Shown piece by piece: positions 1 through 8,665 of a stretch of DNA of 64,000 bases. The translations under genes were made by a program, and so were the position numbers. A model generated the notes under the pieces. That model was not told the origin of the DNA and did not search any database. It saw nothing but the letters and a program-made list of their open reading frames with translations. Each line of letters opens with the position of its first letter. Position 1 is the first letter of the stretch. The stretch is from Solicola gregarius (GTDB taxonomy: Bacteria; Actinomycetota; Actinomycetes; Propionibacteriales; Nocardioidaceae). The stretch spans positions 992,001 through 1,056,000 of the forward strand of contig NZ_CP094970.1 of NCBI RefSeq assembly GCF_025790165.1. The letters run 5' to 3'.

Positions 1-511
1 GCCAGCTGACGGCATCGACCAGCCAACCACCGAAGATCGGCCCGATCGCGGTCGCGACACCGCCGATGCCCGCCCATGCCCCGATCGCCGAGCCACGGTC
101 GCGTTCGTCGATGGACGCCGAGATCAGCGCGAGGCTGCCCGGAGTGAGCAGTGCGCCCCCGACACCCTGCAGCACTCGCGCGGCGACGAGTAGCTCGACG
201 TTCGGCGCCAGGCCGCACAGCGCGGACGCCACCGCGAACCACACCACTCCGACTACGAAGATCCGACGGCGACCCCACCGGTCGCCCAGGGCGCCGCCGA
301 GCAGGATCAAAGAGGCGAGGGCGAGCGTGTACCCGTTGAGCGTCCATTGCAAGCCACCGACGCCGGCGTCGAGATCGGCGCCCAGCCTCGGTAGCGCGAC
401 GTTGACCACCGTCGCGTCGAGCATCGCGATGCTCGAGCCGAGGATCGTCGCGACGAGCAGCCAACGCCCGGTCGGCGTCGCCATCCGGACGGGCGTCGCG
501 ACGGCGGCCAT
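1..511 (-). CDS. MFS drug exporter, DHA2 (EmrB/QacA) type, N-terminal part
   Basis: Reading leftwards from an ATG at 511, 170 codons stay open to the window edge. The translation holds the first transmembrane helices of a major facilitator: a helix carrying MLDATVVNVALP (the DHA2 motif D1 region), then LGDRWGRRRIF (MFS motif A in the loop between helices 2 and 3), then LLVAARVLQGVGGALLTPGSLALI (helix 4). These signatures belong to the 14-helix proton-driven multidrug exporters, so the full gene should have about 450-500 codons and continue outside the window. Its ATG overlaps the TGA of the carbonic anhydrase gene (TGATG), so the two are probably co-translated. A second in-frame ATG lies nine codons in. 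The substrate cannot be read from this fragment. Confidence 0.85.
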   Translation of the reverse strand, partial: MAAVATPVRMATPTGRWLLVATILGSSIAMLDATVVNVALPRLGADLDAGVGGLQWTLNGYTLALASLILLGGALGDRWGRRRIFVVGVVWFAVASALCGLAPNVELLVAARVLQGVGGALLTPGSLALISASIDERDRGSAIGAWAGIGGVATAIGPIFGGWLVDAVSW

Positions 512-1014
512 CAGTCGACCCGTCTCAGCAGCCCTGTGTCGACGTCGTACAGGAAACCGCCGACGGAGGTCGAGTCGGCGATCAGCGGATGCGACCGCAC
601 CTTGGCGACGTCCTCCTTGACGCACGACTCCTGGTCGTCGATGACGCCGATCGACATCCACGACGCATCCGTCCCGCTGGCGGCGGTGATGCTCCGCCGC
701 ATGTCCTGCTCGCTCGCCGACGTCATCGCGCAGCGCGTGTGCTGCACGACCAATACCCGCGAGACGTTCAGCAGGTTGACGCCGAGCACGAGCGCGACGA
801 GGGCCTGGTCGGTGACCCGGCCGCCGGGGTTGCGCAGGATCTTGGCGTCGCCCGGTGCGAGGCCGATCATCCCGAGCGGGTCGATCCGCGAGTCCATGCA
901 GGTGACCATCGCGACGCCCGCTCGGGCGACGCCGTCGAACCCCGACAGCGCGAAGGTGTCGGCGAACGCGCGGTTCGCATCCAGCAGGTCGTCGAATGCT
1001 GCGTTATCGGCCAC
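511..1014 (-). CDS. beta-class carbonic anhydrase
   Basis: This 167-residue protein interconverts CO2 and bicarbonate with a catalytic zinc. It shows the beta-class signature CMDSR, with zinc ligand Cys39 and the Asp41/Arg43 dyad, and the second zinc motif HTRC (His92, Cys95). It is the short soluble form without a membrane or SulP domain. The length fits the roughly 165-residue actinobacterial group similar to mycobacterial Rv1284. It lies nine bases downstream of the catalase gene on the same strand and overlaps the MFS start, suggesting one transcript fur-catalase-carbonic anhydrase-MFS. No signal peptide is visible, so it is cytoplasmic. Confidence 0.9.
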   Translation of the reverse strand: MADNAAFDDLLDANRAFADTFALSGFDGVARAGVAMVTCMDSRIDPLGMIGLAPGDAKILRNPGGRVTDQALVALVLGVNLLNVSRVLVVQHTRCAMTSASEQDMRRSITAASGTDASWMSIGVIDDQESCVKEDVAKVRSHPLIADSTSVGGFLYDVDTGLLRRVD

Positions 1015-1023
1015 AGCGTCACA

Positions 1024-2481
1024 TTATCGCGGCCCTGCGCGTACGCCCGCCTCGATCCGGTCGCCGGTCTCCTTGTCGATGTTGCGCCAGTACTCGAAGG
1101 CGCGCTCGAGCACCGGCTCGCTCACCCCGTCGAGCAGGTGGCCGACGACGTTGCTCACCAGGCGCTCGCGAGCGGCATCGTCCAGCACGTCGCGGACGAG
1201 CGTCCCGGGTTGGCCCCAGTCGTCGTCCTCGGCATGCAGAGCCGCCGCCGCACGTACCATCTCGCCGTCGGTGTGCCATCCCGCGGGCTCCCCGAAGCGG
1301 TCGGTATCGGCCTGCGGTCCGCCCTTGGAGTTCGGCGCATACACCGGGTCGCCCGGGTTGTTGAACCGCATCGCGCCGTCCTTGGCGTACGAGCGGCGCT
1401 GCGCGTTCCTGGGAGCGTTCGGCGGCAGCTCCGCGTAGTTCACGCCGATGCGGTAACGGTGCGCGTCGGCGTACGAGAACAACCGTCCGAGCAGCATCCG
1501 GTCGGGGCTCGGGCCGATGCCGGGCACCAGGTTGTTCGGCTCGAACGCCGCCTGCTCCATCTCGACGTGGTAGTCGTCGACGTTGCGGTTGAGCGTCATC
1601 CGACCGACTTCGATCAGCGGATAGTCCTTGTGCGAGATGGACTTCGTGAGGTCGAACGGGTTGAAGCGGTACGTCTTCGCGTCCTCGAACGGCATGATCT
1701 GCATCTTCAGCGTCCAGCTCGGGTGCTCACCGCGCTCGATTGCCGAGTGCAGGTCGCGCTGGTGATAGTCGCCGTCCTTGCCCGCGAGTTCGTCCGCCTC
1801 CGCCTGGGTGAGGAACTCGATGCCCTGGTCGGTCTTGAAGTGGTAGCGAACCCAGAACCGCTGGCCGTCGGCGTTGACCCACATGTAGGTGTGGCTGGAG
1901 TAGCCGTTCATATGTCGCCAGGTGCGCGGGATTCCCCGGTCGCCCATCAGCCACGTGACCTGGTGTGCCGATTCCGGCGAGAGCGTCCAGAAGTCCCACT
2001 GCATGTCGTTGTCACGCAGGTTCGTGTCGGCGCGCCGCTTCTGGGAGCGGATGAACTGCTGGAACTTCAGCGGGTCGCGTACGAAGAAGACCGGCGTGTT
2101 GTTGCCGACCATGTCGTAGTTGCCTTGCTCGGTGTAGAACTTGAGCGCGAACCCGCGCGGGTCACGCCAGGTGTCGGGACTACCGCGCTCTCCCGCGACG
2201 GTCGAGAACCTCGCGAGCATCTCGGTCGACCTGCCCGGCTGGAACAGGTCGGCCTTCGTGTACGCGCTCACGTCGTTGGTCACTTCGAACACGCCGTACG
2301 CCCCGCCGCCCTTCGCGTGCGGTTGCCGCTCCGGCACACGCTCACGGTTGAACTGCGCCATCTGCTCGATCAGATAGTGGTCCTGCAGCAGGATCGGGCC
2401 GTCGGGGCCGACGGTGAGCGAGTGCTCGTCGCTCTCGACGGGTATCCCGGTGTTGGTCGTCGTGTAGTTCTCCACAGACAT
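1024..2481 (-). CDS. katA: monofunctional heme catalase (small-subunit, KatA/CatA type)
   Basis: The 485-residue protein dismutates hydrogen peroxide. Family signatures are complete: the distal His55 in [13 protein letters not shown], the region [21 protein letters not shown], catalytic Asn in GNNTPVFF (residue 127 or 128), and the heme-ligating Tyr337 in [12 protein letters not shown]. The size matches clade 3 small-subunit catalases, without the C-terminal flavodoxin-like domain of large catalases. It begins 21 bases after the stop of a Fur-family gene, the same arrangement as CatR-CatA in Streptomyces, so peroxide-responsive derepression is likely. The start has a purine-rich AGAGAGGACC tract just upstream. 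Confidence 0.96.
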   Translation of the reverse strand: MSVENYTTTNTGIPVESDEHSLTVGPDGPILLQDHYLIEQMAQFNRERVPERQPHAKGGGAYGVFEVTNDVSAYTKADLFQPGRSTEMLARFSTVAGERGSPDTWRDPRGFALKFYTEQGNYDMVGNNTPVFFVRDPLKFQQFIRSQKRRADTNLRDNDMQWDFWTLSPESAHQVTWLMGDRGIPRTWRHMNGYSSHTYMWVNADGQRFWVRYHFKTDQGIEFLTQAEADELAGKDGDYHQRDLHSAIERGEHPSWTLKMQIMPFEDAKTYRFNPFDLTKSISHKDYPLIEVGRMTLNRNVDDYHVEMEQAAFEPNNLVPGIGPSPDRMLLGRLFSYADAHRYRIGVNYAELPPNAPRNAQRRSYAKDGAMRFNNPGDPVYAPNSKGGPQADTDRFGEPAGWHTDGEMVRAAAALHAEDDDWGQPGTLVRDVLDDAARERLVSNVVGHLLDGVSEPVLERAFEYWRNIDKETGDRIEAGVRAGPR

Positions 2482-2502
2482 GGTCCTCTCTCCGTTCGCG
2501 AT

Positions 2503-2919
2503 TCAAGGCTTTCGACAGCGGGCGCAGTACCCCCAGAAGACGACCTCTGCCTCGGTCACCTCGAACCCGGAGTCGGGCTCGGGCGTCAGGCACGGTTGGT
2601 CACCGACGACGCAGTCGACGTCGCTCACTCCGCCGCATGACCGGCAGATGAGGTGATGGTGGTTGTCACCGGTACGCGTCTCGTACAGCGCCGCCGAGCC
2701 GGCGGGTTCGATCCGGCGAACGAGACCGGCTCGTACACAGGCGGCAAGTACGTCGTAGATCGCCTGGGTCGACACGCGGCCGATCAGCGCCCTGGTGTGC
2801 TCCTCGACCGCGGCCGCGGTCGAGTGCGGGTGTCTGGCCAGTACGTCGAGCACCGTCCGCCTCGGGACGGTGACCCGCAGACCGGCTTCTCGAAGTCGGT
2901 CAACCGCTTCGGTCGACAT
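2503..2919 (-). CDS. Fur-family peroxide/metal-responsive repressor (CatR/FurA-like)
   Basis: I place the start at the ATG at 2919, which has GGAGCGGAG upstream, giving 138 residues; a GTG further out would add nine. The N-terminal winged helix (residues 1-75) includes STQAIYDVLAACVRAGLV. The C-terminal half holds the metal-binding HHHLICRSCGG motif and two CxxC pairs (CRSC and CARC) that bind structural zinc in Fur proteins. Position directly upstream of a catalase gene argues for a CatR/FurA/PerR-type peroxide sensor and not an iron-uptake or zinc regulator. No perfect operator was found in the 69 bases between its start and the gluconate permease gene. Confidence 0.9.
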   Translation of the reverse strand: MSTEAVDRLREAGLRVTVPRRTVLDVLARHPHSTAAAVEEHTRALIGRVSTQAIYDVLAACVRAGLVRRIEPAGSAALYETRTGDNHHHLICRSCGGVSDVDCVVGDQPCLTPEPDSGFEVTEAEVVFWGYCARCRKP

Positions 2920-2988
2920 CACATGCTCCGCTCCCCACTGCAACACCGAATCTGGAGTGGGTCAAGTGATGCGTATACCCGACGGGCG

Positions 2989-4395
2989 CTAGAAGACTCC
3001 CCAAAGCACCCAGGCGATCACGAAGGCAGACGTACCGAGGGTCGTCTCCATGACGGTCCAGGTCTTGAGCGTCGTGGCTTCGTCCATACCGAAGAAGCGG
3101 CTGACCAGCCAGAACCCGGAGTCGTTGACGTGCGAGAGCACCGTGGCACCCGCCGCGATCGCGACGACCAGCAAGGTCAGCTTGAAGTCGTTCAGCCCGG
3201 CTGCAGCGACCGGACCGGCGATCAGCCCGGCCGTCGTGGTCAACGCGACGGTCGCCGAGCCCTGCGCCACTCGGAGCAGCGTCGCGATGATGAACGCCTG
3301 CAGGATCAGCGAGATACCCATATCCGACAGCGAGTCGCTCAGGGCCGCGCCGATGCCGCTCAGCTCGAGCACGCCTCCGAACATGCCGCCCGCGCCGGTG
3401 ATCAGGATGATCGCGCACACCGGCCCGAGCGCCTCGTCGAGGATCCTGGTGACGGTCGCCATCGACGCGTTCGGCCGACCGAGTACGAAGATCGCCGCCA
3501 GCACCGTGATCAGCAGCGCGACCGGTGTGTTGCCGAGGAGCATCAGGAACTCGACCCAGGCCTCCCCCTCGTCGAGATCGCCTGCCTGGACGAGGGTGTC
3601 GAGGACCGTGTTGAGCCCGATGAGCACGAGCGGGATCAGCAGGATCGAGAGCACCGTGCCGAAGGACGGCGGGCGCTGACCCATCCGCTGCACCGCATCG
3701 GGATCCGACTCGTCCTGCTCTCGGACCTCGCCGAAGATGACGTCCGGCAGCGGAACATTGAACCGCGCACCGAGTACGCGAGAGACGAGGTACGAGCCGA
3801 CGTACCAGGAGAGGACCGCGATCGGCACGCCGACCAGCAGGGTCACTCCGATGCTCGCGTCGAGCGCCGTGGCGGCTGCGACCGGTCCGGGGTGCGGCGG
3901 CACGATCGCGTGCATGGCGGCGAAGGCGCCGGCGGCCGGAAGTGCGTAGTACAGCAGCGAGCCGCCGAAGCGGCGTGCGACGGTGAGGATGATCGGCAGG
4001 AACACCACGAGGCCGGCGTCGAAGAAGATCGGGAACCCGAAGATCAGCGCCGCGACGCCGAGTGCGAACGGGGCGCGGTCCTCGCCGAAGCGGTTGATCA
4101 GGGTGTCGGCGAGCACCTGTGCTCCGCCGGTCACCTCGAGCAATCGCCCGAGCATGACGCCGAATGCGACGAGTAACGCAACCGATCCGATCGTGTCGGC
4201 GAAGCCGAACATCAAGACGTCGGGGATGTCGCCGAAGTCGAAGCCGACGGCGATCGCCGTCAGGACGCTCACGAGCACCAACGCCACGAACGCATGCAGC
4301 TTGATGACGATGATCAGGACCAGCAGGACCGCAACGGCCGCCGCGGCAATGAGCAGCAGTGCCGCCGTCCCGTACTGCGGTTCGATGGCTTCCAT
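2989..4395 (-). CDS. gntP: GntP-family gluconate:H+ symporter
   Basis: The 468-residue protein has 12 or more strongly hydrophobic segments and the GntP/GntT layout. Visible family features include the conserved first-third region GVMLGRLLEVTGGAQVLADT, the FGFPIFFDAGLVVFLPII segment, and a HAIVPPHPGP motif. Members import gluconate or related sugar acids by proton symport across the inner membrane. No gluconate kinase is adjacent, so the exact substrate is inferred from family only. It is transcribed toward the fur gene with a 69-base gap. Its promoter should lie in 4396-4517, next to the DUF559 element. Confidence 0.92.
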   Translation of the reverse strand: MEAIEPQYGTAALLLIAAAAVAVLLVLIIVIKLHAFVALVLVSVLTAIAVGFDFGDIPDVLMFGFADTIGSVALLVAFGVMLGRLLEVTGGAQVLADTLINRFGEDRAPFALGVAALIFGFPIFFDAGLVVFLPIILTVARRFGGSLLYYALPAAGAFAAMHAIVPPHPGPVAAATALDASIGVTLLVGVPIAVLSWYVGSYLVSRVLGARFNVPLPDVIFGEVREQDESDPDAVQRMGQRPPSFGTVLSILLIPLVLIGLNTVLDTLVQAGDLDEGEAWVEFLMLLGNTPVALLITVLAAIFVLGRPNASMATVTRILDEALGPVCAIILITGAGGMFGGVLELSGIGAALSDSLSDMGISLILQAFIIATLLRVAQGSATVALTTTAGLIAGPVAAAGLNDFKLTLLVVAIAAGATVLSHVNDSGFWLVSRFFGMDEATTLKTWTVMETTLGTSAFVIAWVLWGVF

Positions 4396-4517
4396 GCATC
4401 CGCCCTTCTGTCGAGTCGACCCCGAGCAGAACGGGCCTCACCTTGCCGTACGCGAGGTGTGCCTGGCAACCACCGATGCGTCTACCGGGCGAGCGGTCGT
4501 AGCGGTCTTGCTCGATC

Positions 4518-4576
4518 GAGTGGTCACGAACGCACCACAGAGCCCACCACGAGTGGTGCAACTACGACCACTCGAC
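4518..4576. repeat. 59-nt spaced palindrome, copy A (upstream flank of DUF559 gene)
   Basis: The block starts with GTGGTCACGAACGCACCA and ends with TGGTGCAACTACGACCAC, which are inverted copies of each other at the six outer and six inner bases (GTGGTC...GCACCA / TGGTGC...GACCAC). A block of exactly the same length with matching ends lies at 5616-5674, just past the other end of the same gene. The first 20 bases agree at 18 positions and the last nine at eight, while the centre has diverged. Confidence 0.75.
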
Positions 4577-4596
4577 GGCCGGTCGACGGATTGCCC

Positions 4597-4605
4597 TGTG
4601 GATAA
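4597..4605 (+). promoter_or_regulatory. DnaA-box-like nonamer TGTGGATAA
   Basis: A perfect complement of TTATCCACA lies 37 bases before the DUF559 start codon. The same nonamer, in the same orientation relative to the gene, precedes both DUF222-HNH genes in this window by 49 bases. It is isolated, so it is not an origin. Whether DnaA binds it is inference. Confidence 0.5.
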
Positions 4606-4642
4606 CGCCCGATCGCGTCTGCTCACCAGCCAAAGTACGGGC

Positions 4643-5602
4643 ATGCCGAAGCCACGCCCGATCCCCGCCGCGCTTCGCGCGCGCCCGTTCACGCTCGCGC
4701 AGGCCCGCGAGTGCGGCATCGGGCGTCGCGTCCTCGCGGGCAGCCGGTTCCGACGGCTGTTCTCGGGCGTGTACATCAGCACCGATTGGCCACTCGACCT
4801 GAACACCTGGCTCGAAGCCGCGCTTCTGATCGCGCCGCCGGGCACGATCGTCACCGGTCTGACTGGACTACGATGCCGGGGCATCGATATCGGTCCCCGC
4901 TGGCCACTGCATCTGGCGACCAGGGCCGAAACGCGCGTACGCCGGCCGCACCTTCGCATCACGCGGGTGACCACGTTGCCGCCGCACGACGGTCGGCTCG
5001 CGGAACCCGCAGATTGCTTCGTCACCGCATGCGCCGACGTCGATCTCGTGGACACCGTGACGATCGGCGACTGGCTCCTCCATCGCGGCATTCCGCGGGC
5101 CGCGCTCGACCAGGCGGTCGCAGCGTCACATGGGCGTGGCGTCGCGCTTGCCCGGCGTGCCATGACGCTGGTACGCGATCGCGTGGAGTCACCACGCGAG
5201 ACCTACGTCCGGCTGATGCTCGTACTCGCCGGACTGCCCGAACCCAAGTGCAACCCCAATCTCGGCAGCAGCATCGCGTTCATCGGCCGCGCCGACCTCG
5301 CCTATATGGTGTACCGCCTCATCGTGGAGTACGACGGACGTTTCCACGCCGAGGATGCGGACAACTGGGACGACGATCTGGATCGAATCGACGACTTCGC
5401 CGATGCGGAATGGGCCCACATCCGAGTGACGGCACGGCGGCTACGCCGGCCACGCGCCCTGGTCATGCGCGTCTACCGGCGACTCGTTCAGCGCGGCTAC
5501 CAGGGCCCGCCACCGGTGTTCACCGACGAGTGGGTCACCCTGTTCGAGACTCGCACCGCCGCAGAGCGAGCCCGCGAGAGCCTCGCCGGCTCGTGGAACT
5601 GA
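4643..5602 (+). CDS. DUF559-type (AbiEi-like) putative nuclease-fold protein
   Basis: The ATG at 4643 gives 319 residues. The N-terminal third (PFTLAQARECGIGRRVLAGSRFRRLFSGVYI) resembles the winged-helix start of AbiEi-like actinobacterial proteins. The C-terminal part (LIVEYDGRFHAEDADNWDDDLDRIDDF) resembles the Vsr/DUF559 restriction-endonuclease-like fold, with Glu and Asp residues that could form a metal site. Such proteins are abundant and mostly uncharacterised in actinomycetes. No partner toxin is adjacent. The gene stands alone and is bracketed by two 59-nt palindromic blocks, with a DnaA-box-like nonamer upstream. Biochemical role unknown; a nuclease or a mobile-element function are both possible. 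Confidence 0.75.
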   Translation: MPKPRPIPAALRARPFTLAQARECGIGRRVLAGSRFRRLFSGVYISTDWPLDLNTWLEAALLIAPPGTIVTGLTGLRCRGIDIGPRWPLHLATRAETRVRRPHLRITRVTTLPPHDGRLAEPADCFVTACADVDLVDTVTIGDWLLHRGIPRAALDQAVAASHGRGVALARRAMTLVRDRVESPRETYVRLMLVLAGLPEPKCNPNLGSSIAFIGRADLAYMVYRLIVEYDGRFHAEDADNWDDDLDRIDDFADAEWAHIRVTARRLRRPRALVMRVYRRLVQRGYQGPPPVFTDEWVTLFETRTAAERARESLAGSWN

Positions 5603-5615
5603 CGACTGCCGGACC

Positions 5616-5674
5616 GCGTGGTCACAAACGCACCAGGACAGGCCACGTACGTCGTGCGTTATCGACCACTCGCC
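5616..5674. repeat. 59-nt spaced palindrome, copy B (downstream flank of DUF559 gene)
   Basis: This is the partner of the block at 4518-4576. It begins GTGGTCACAAACGCACCA and ends ATCGACCACTCG. Inverted arms GTGGTC / GACCAC are retained and the inner arms are GCAC / GTGC. It starts 14 bases after the DUF559 stop codon and could also serve as a transcription terminator between the convergent genes. Confidence 0.75.
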
Positions 5675-5723
5675 GAGATGGAGCTGAGGTTCGCGAACGA
5701 CAACGGCTCGGCGACGACCCCCG

Positions 5724-6821
5724 TCAGTCGTCGCCGAGCCGCTCCCCCGTACCCGGGTCGAATACGTGGACGGTCTCTCCGGTCATCCGAAGGCCGACCG
5801 TCTCACCGATCCTCCCGGGCCGACGCTGGGCCGAGCGGGCGACCAGCTCCACGGGCGAGCCGGCCTCCCGCTCGACGTGGGCGTAGACGTACGACTCGCT
5901 GCCGAGCTCCTCGACGAGGTCGATCTGCACGGCGATGCCCTCGCCCTCAGAGTTGACCTCGAGCGTCTCCGGTCGCAGTCCGATGGTGACGTCCGTGAGG
6001 CCACGCTGCTTCGCGGCCGCGGCCTGGGCGGGCGCGATCGGCAGCGTCACCGCGCCGACCTGCACGCCGCCGTCGGCCAGCGTCGCGTCGAGGAGGTTCA
6101 TCGCGGGAGAGCCGATGAAGCCCGCTACGAACAGGTTGGCCGGGCGGTCGTACAGCTCCGTCGGCGACGCGAACTGCTGGAGCCGGCCGTCCTTGAGCAC
6201 CGCGACCCGGTCGCCCATCGTCATCGCCTCGACCTGGTCATGCGTGACGTACACGGTCGTCGTGCCGAGCCGGCGCTGCAGAGCGGCGATCTGGGTACGG
6301 GTCTGTACGCGCAGCTTGGCGTCGAGGTTGGACAGCGGCTCGTCCATGCAGAACACCTGCGGCTCGCGTACGATCGCGCGCCCCATCGCCACTCGTTGTC
6401 GCTGCCCGCCGGACAGGTTCGCCGGCTTGCGATCCAGGAAGTCGGACAGGTCGAGCAGCCTGGCCGCATCCTCGACCTTGGCCCTCCGGTCGGCCGTCGA
6501 CAGACCGCGCATCTTCAGCGCGAACCCCATGTTCTCCGCGACGGTCATGTTCGGGTAGAGGGCGTAGTTCTGGAACACCATCGCGATATCGCGATCCTTC
6601 GACGGCACGCCGACCATGTCCTTGCCGCCGATCTCGATGTTGCCTTCGTCGATGTCCTCGAGGCCGGCGAGCATGCGTAGCGCGGTGCTCTTGCCCGATC
6701 CGGACGGTCCGACCAGTACGACGAACTCCCCGTCCTCGATGTCGAGCGTGAGCGAGTCGACGGCCAACCGGTCGGCGTTCTCGTAGATGCACGACGCCTG
6801 CTTGTACTTGATGTCAGCCAT
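5724..6821 (-). CDS. sugar/polyol ABC transporter ATPase (MalK/UgpC/SmoK type)
   Basis: The 365-residue ATPase has Walker A GPSGSGKST (about residues 38-46), a Q-loop in VFQNYALYPNMTVAEN, signature LSGGQRQRVAMGRA, Walker B VFCMDEPLSNLD and the H-loop in VTHDQVEAMTM. A C-terminal MalK-type regulatory/OB domain follows (about residues 235-365, including FIGSPAMNLL and the TIGLRPE motif). It energises import with the two permeases encoded upstream. Good ribosome site AGAAGGAG precedes the ATG. It is the last gene of the polyol operon, 21 bases after the inner permease gene. Confidence 0.95.
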   Translation of the reverse strand: MADIKYKQASCIYENADRLAVDSLTLDIEDGEFVVLVGPSGSGKSTALRMLAGLEDIDEGNIEIGGKDMVGVPSKDRDIAMVFQNYALYPNMTVAENMGFALKMRGLSTADRRAKVEDAARLLDLSDFLDRKPANLSGGQRQRVAMGRAIVREPQVFCMDEPLSNLDAKLRVQTRTQIAALQRRLGTTTVYVTHDQVEAMTMGDRVAVLKDGRLQQFASPTELYDRPANLFVAGFIGSPAMNLLDATLADGGVQVGAVTLPIAPAQAAAAKQRGLTDVTIGLRPETLEVNSEGEGIAVQIDLVEELGSESYVYAHVEREAGSPVELVARSAQRRPGRIGETVGLRMTGETVHVFDPGTGERLGDD

Positions 6822-6842
6822 GGTGGCTCCTTCTGGGGATGG

Positions 6843-7730
6843 TCACTTGATGGCGCCGAACGAAAGTCCGCGTACGAGCTTGTTCTGGGCGAGCCAGCCG
6901 GCGATCACCACGGGCAGTGCGGCGAGCGTCGCGGCGGCCGACAGCCGCGCCCAGTAGAGACCCTCGCCGGTGATGAAGCCGACGAGCGAGACCGGCACCG
7001 TCTGCGCCTGAACGGCGGTGAGGTTGACCGCGAAGAAGAACTCGTTCCACGAGAAGATCGCGCAGATCAGCGCGGTGGCGGCGATGCCGGGCGAGACGAT
7101 CGGCAGGATCACCTCGCGTACGGCGCGCCACGTACTCGCGCCGTCCAGCCCTGCCGCCTCGAGCAGCTCGCCCGGCACCTCGAGGAAGAACGACCGCATC
7201 ATCCACACTGCGATCGGCAGGTTCATCGCGGTGTAGAGGATGATCATCGCCCAGATGTTGTCGAGCAGGCCGATCTCGTTGACGATCACGTACAGCGGCA
7301 CGATCACCGCCACGACGGGCAGCATCTTCGTACTGATGAAGAAGAACAGCACGTCCTGGGTCTTCTGCACCGGCCGAAGGGAGAGCGCGAACGCTGCCGG
7401 TATTCCGAGCAGCAGCACGAGCAGTGTCGACACCACGGTCGCGAACAATGAGTTCAACAGGGCTGTACCGATGTCGCTGTCGAGCACCGCCGTGTACTGG
7501 TCGAGGGTCGGGGTGAAGAACAGCGTCGGCGGATCGGTGTACGCGTCGCCCTCCTGCTTGAACGACGTGAGGACCATCCAGAACACCGGGAAGAAGAAGC
7601 CGAGCGCGAGGACCCAGGCAACGACGGACCAGACGATGCCCGACTTGCCCTTGTCCTGACGCTTCTTGCGCGCCTGCTTCTTGATCGCGGCGACATCGCG
7701 CCGCTCAGGGGTACGTACGTCGACACTCAT
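6843..7730 (-). CDS. sugar/polyol ABC permease, MalG/SmoG type
   Basis: The start is the ATG at 7730, which overlaps the TGA of the preceding permease gene (TGATG); this gives 295 residues. After a basic N-terminal stretch (KKQARKKRQDKGKSG) there are six predicted membrane helices and the EAA loop EAAGLDGASTWRAVREVILPIVSPG, which docks the ATPase. A proline/leucine-rich first helix with FFPVFWMVLTSFK is typical of the MalG class. It pairs with the MalF-type subunit upstream to form the membrane channel for the lipoprotein-delivered sugar. Confidence 0.94.
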   Translation of the reverse strand: MSVDVRTPERRDVAAIKKQARKKRQDKGKSGIVWSVVAWVLALGFFFPVFWMVLTSFKQEGDAYTDPPTLFFTPTLDQYTAVLDSDIGTALLNSLFATVVSTLLVLLLGIPAAFALSLRPVQKTQDVLFFFISTKMLPVVAVIVPLYVIVNEIGLLDNIWAMIILYTAMNLPIAVWMMRSFFLEVPGELLEAAGLDGASTWRAVREVILPIVSPGIAATALICAIFSWNEFFFAVNLTAVQAQTVPVSLVGFITGEGLYWARLSAAATLAALPVVIAGWLAQNKLVRGLSFGAIK

Positions 7731-8665
7731 CACGCGGCCTCCTGGGTGGTGAAGCTCTTGAAGATCAGCCGTAGCGCGAGGGTCGCGAGAATGATCGTGA
7801 CGATCACGGTCACGACTCCCATGGCCGCCGCTTGCCCGACGTCGAAGCCGAGGAACGCCCGCTGGTAGATGTAGAACGGCAGGTTCGAGCTCTCGACGCC
7901 CGGGCCTCCCGACGTCATCATGTAGACCTGGTCGAAGGTGTTGATCAGGTAGATCGCGCCGAGCACGACCCCCAGCTCGATGAACCGGCGAAGGTGCGGG
8001 AGCGTCAGCTCCCGGAACAGGCTGAACGCTCCCGCGCCGTCGACGCGGGCCGCCTCCAGGATGTCGCGCGGCATGCTCTGCAGGCCGGCCAGGATCAGCA
8101 GCATCATGAACGGCGTCCACTGCCAGATCAGTGCGATCATCACGGATGCGAGCGGATACTTGCTGATCCAGTCGACGTTGCCGACGCCGAAGGGCGAGAG
8201 CACGAAGTTGATCATGCCGAAGACCGGGTCGAACATCGTCGTCTTCCACAGCAGCGCACCGGCAACGGGCGTCACCAGGAACGGGGTGATCAGCAACGTG
8301 CGCACGACTGCGCGGCCGTGGAACTTGCGGTCGAGTAGCAGCGCCAACCCGAGCCCGATCAACGCGGAGATCAGAACGGTGCCCACGATCAGGATCGCCG
8401 TGTTCAGTGCGACCTGACGGAACTGGCTGTCGCGGAAGACGTCGGCGTAGTTGGACAATCCGACGAACTCGCGCGAGCCGGGGCGTACGAGGTTCCACGA
8501 CTGGGTCGAGAAGTACAGCGTGAAGAGGAACGGCACCTGCGTCACCACGATGGTGAAGATCAGTGCGGGAAGCAGTGGTCCTCGCCGGCGCCAGCCCTCG
8601 GCCCTCGTCACGGCGGGCGTGCGCTTGGTGCGGACGTGCGCGGCGGTCGTCGCTGGAGCGCTCAT
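7730..8665 (-). CDS. sugar/polyol ABC permease, MalF/SmoF type
   Basis: I choose the ATG at 8665 (311 residues) because it has AGGAG a few bases upstream and overlaps the TGA of the binding-protein gene (TGATG). The protein has six predicted helices starting at LLPALIFTIVVTQVPFLFTLYFS, and the ATPase-docking EAA loop EAARVDGAGAFSLFRELTLPHL. It is the first permease of the pair. The four-gene import set plus regulator is one overlapping transcription unit, next to a mannitol-dehydrogenase-family gene, so a hexitol or pentitol is the likely cargo. Confidence 0.94.
   Translation of the reverse strand: MSAPATTAAHVRTKRTPAVTRAEGWRRRGPLLPALIFTIVVTQVPFLFTLYFSTQSWNLVRPGSREFVGLSNYADVFRDSQFRQVALNTAILIVGTVLISALIGLGLALLLDRKFHGRAVVRTLLITPFLVTPVAGALLWKTTMFDPVFGMINFVLSPFGVGNVDWISKYPLASVMIALIWQWTPFMMLLILAGLQSMPRDILEAARVDGAGAFSLFRELTLPHLRRFIELGVVLGAIYLINTFDQVYMMTSGGPGVESSNLPFYIYQRAFLGFDVGQAAAMGVVTVIVTIILATLALRLIFKSFTTQEAA

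Noticed and set aside
589-2640. A 683-codon plus-strand frame opposite catalase
   Set aside because: Composition is Arg/Val/His-rich without domains and it mirrors the catalase and carbonic anhydrase codons.
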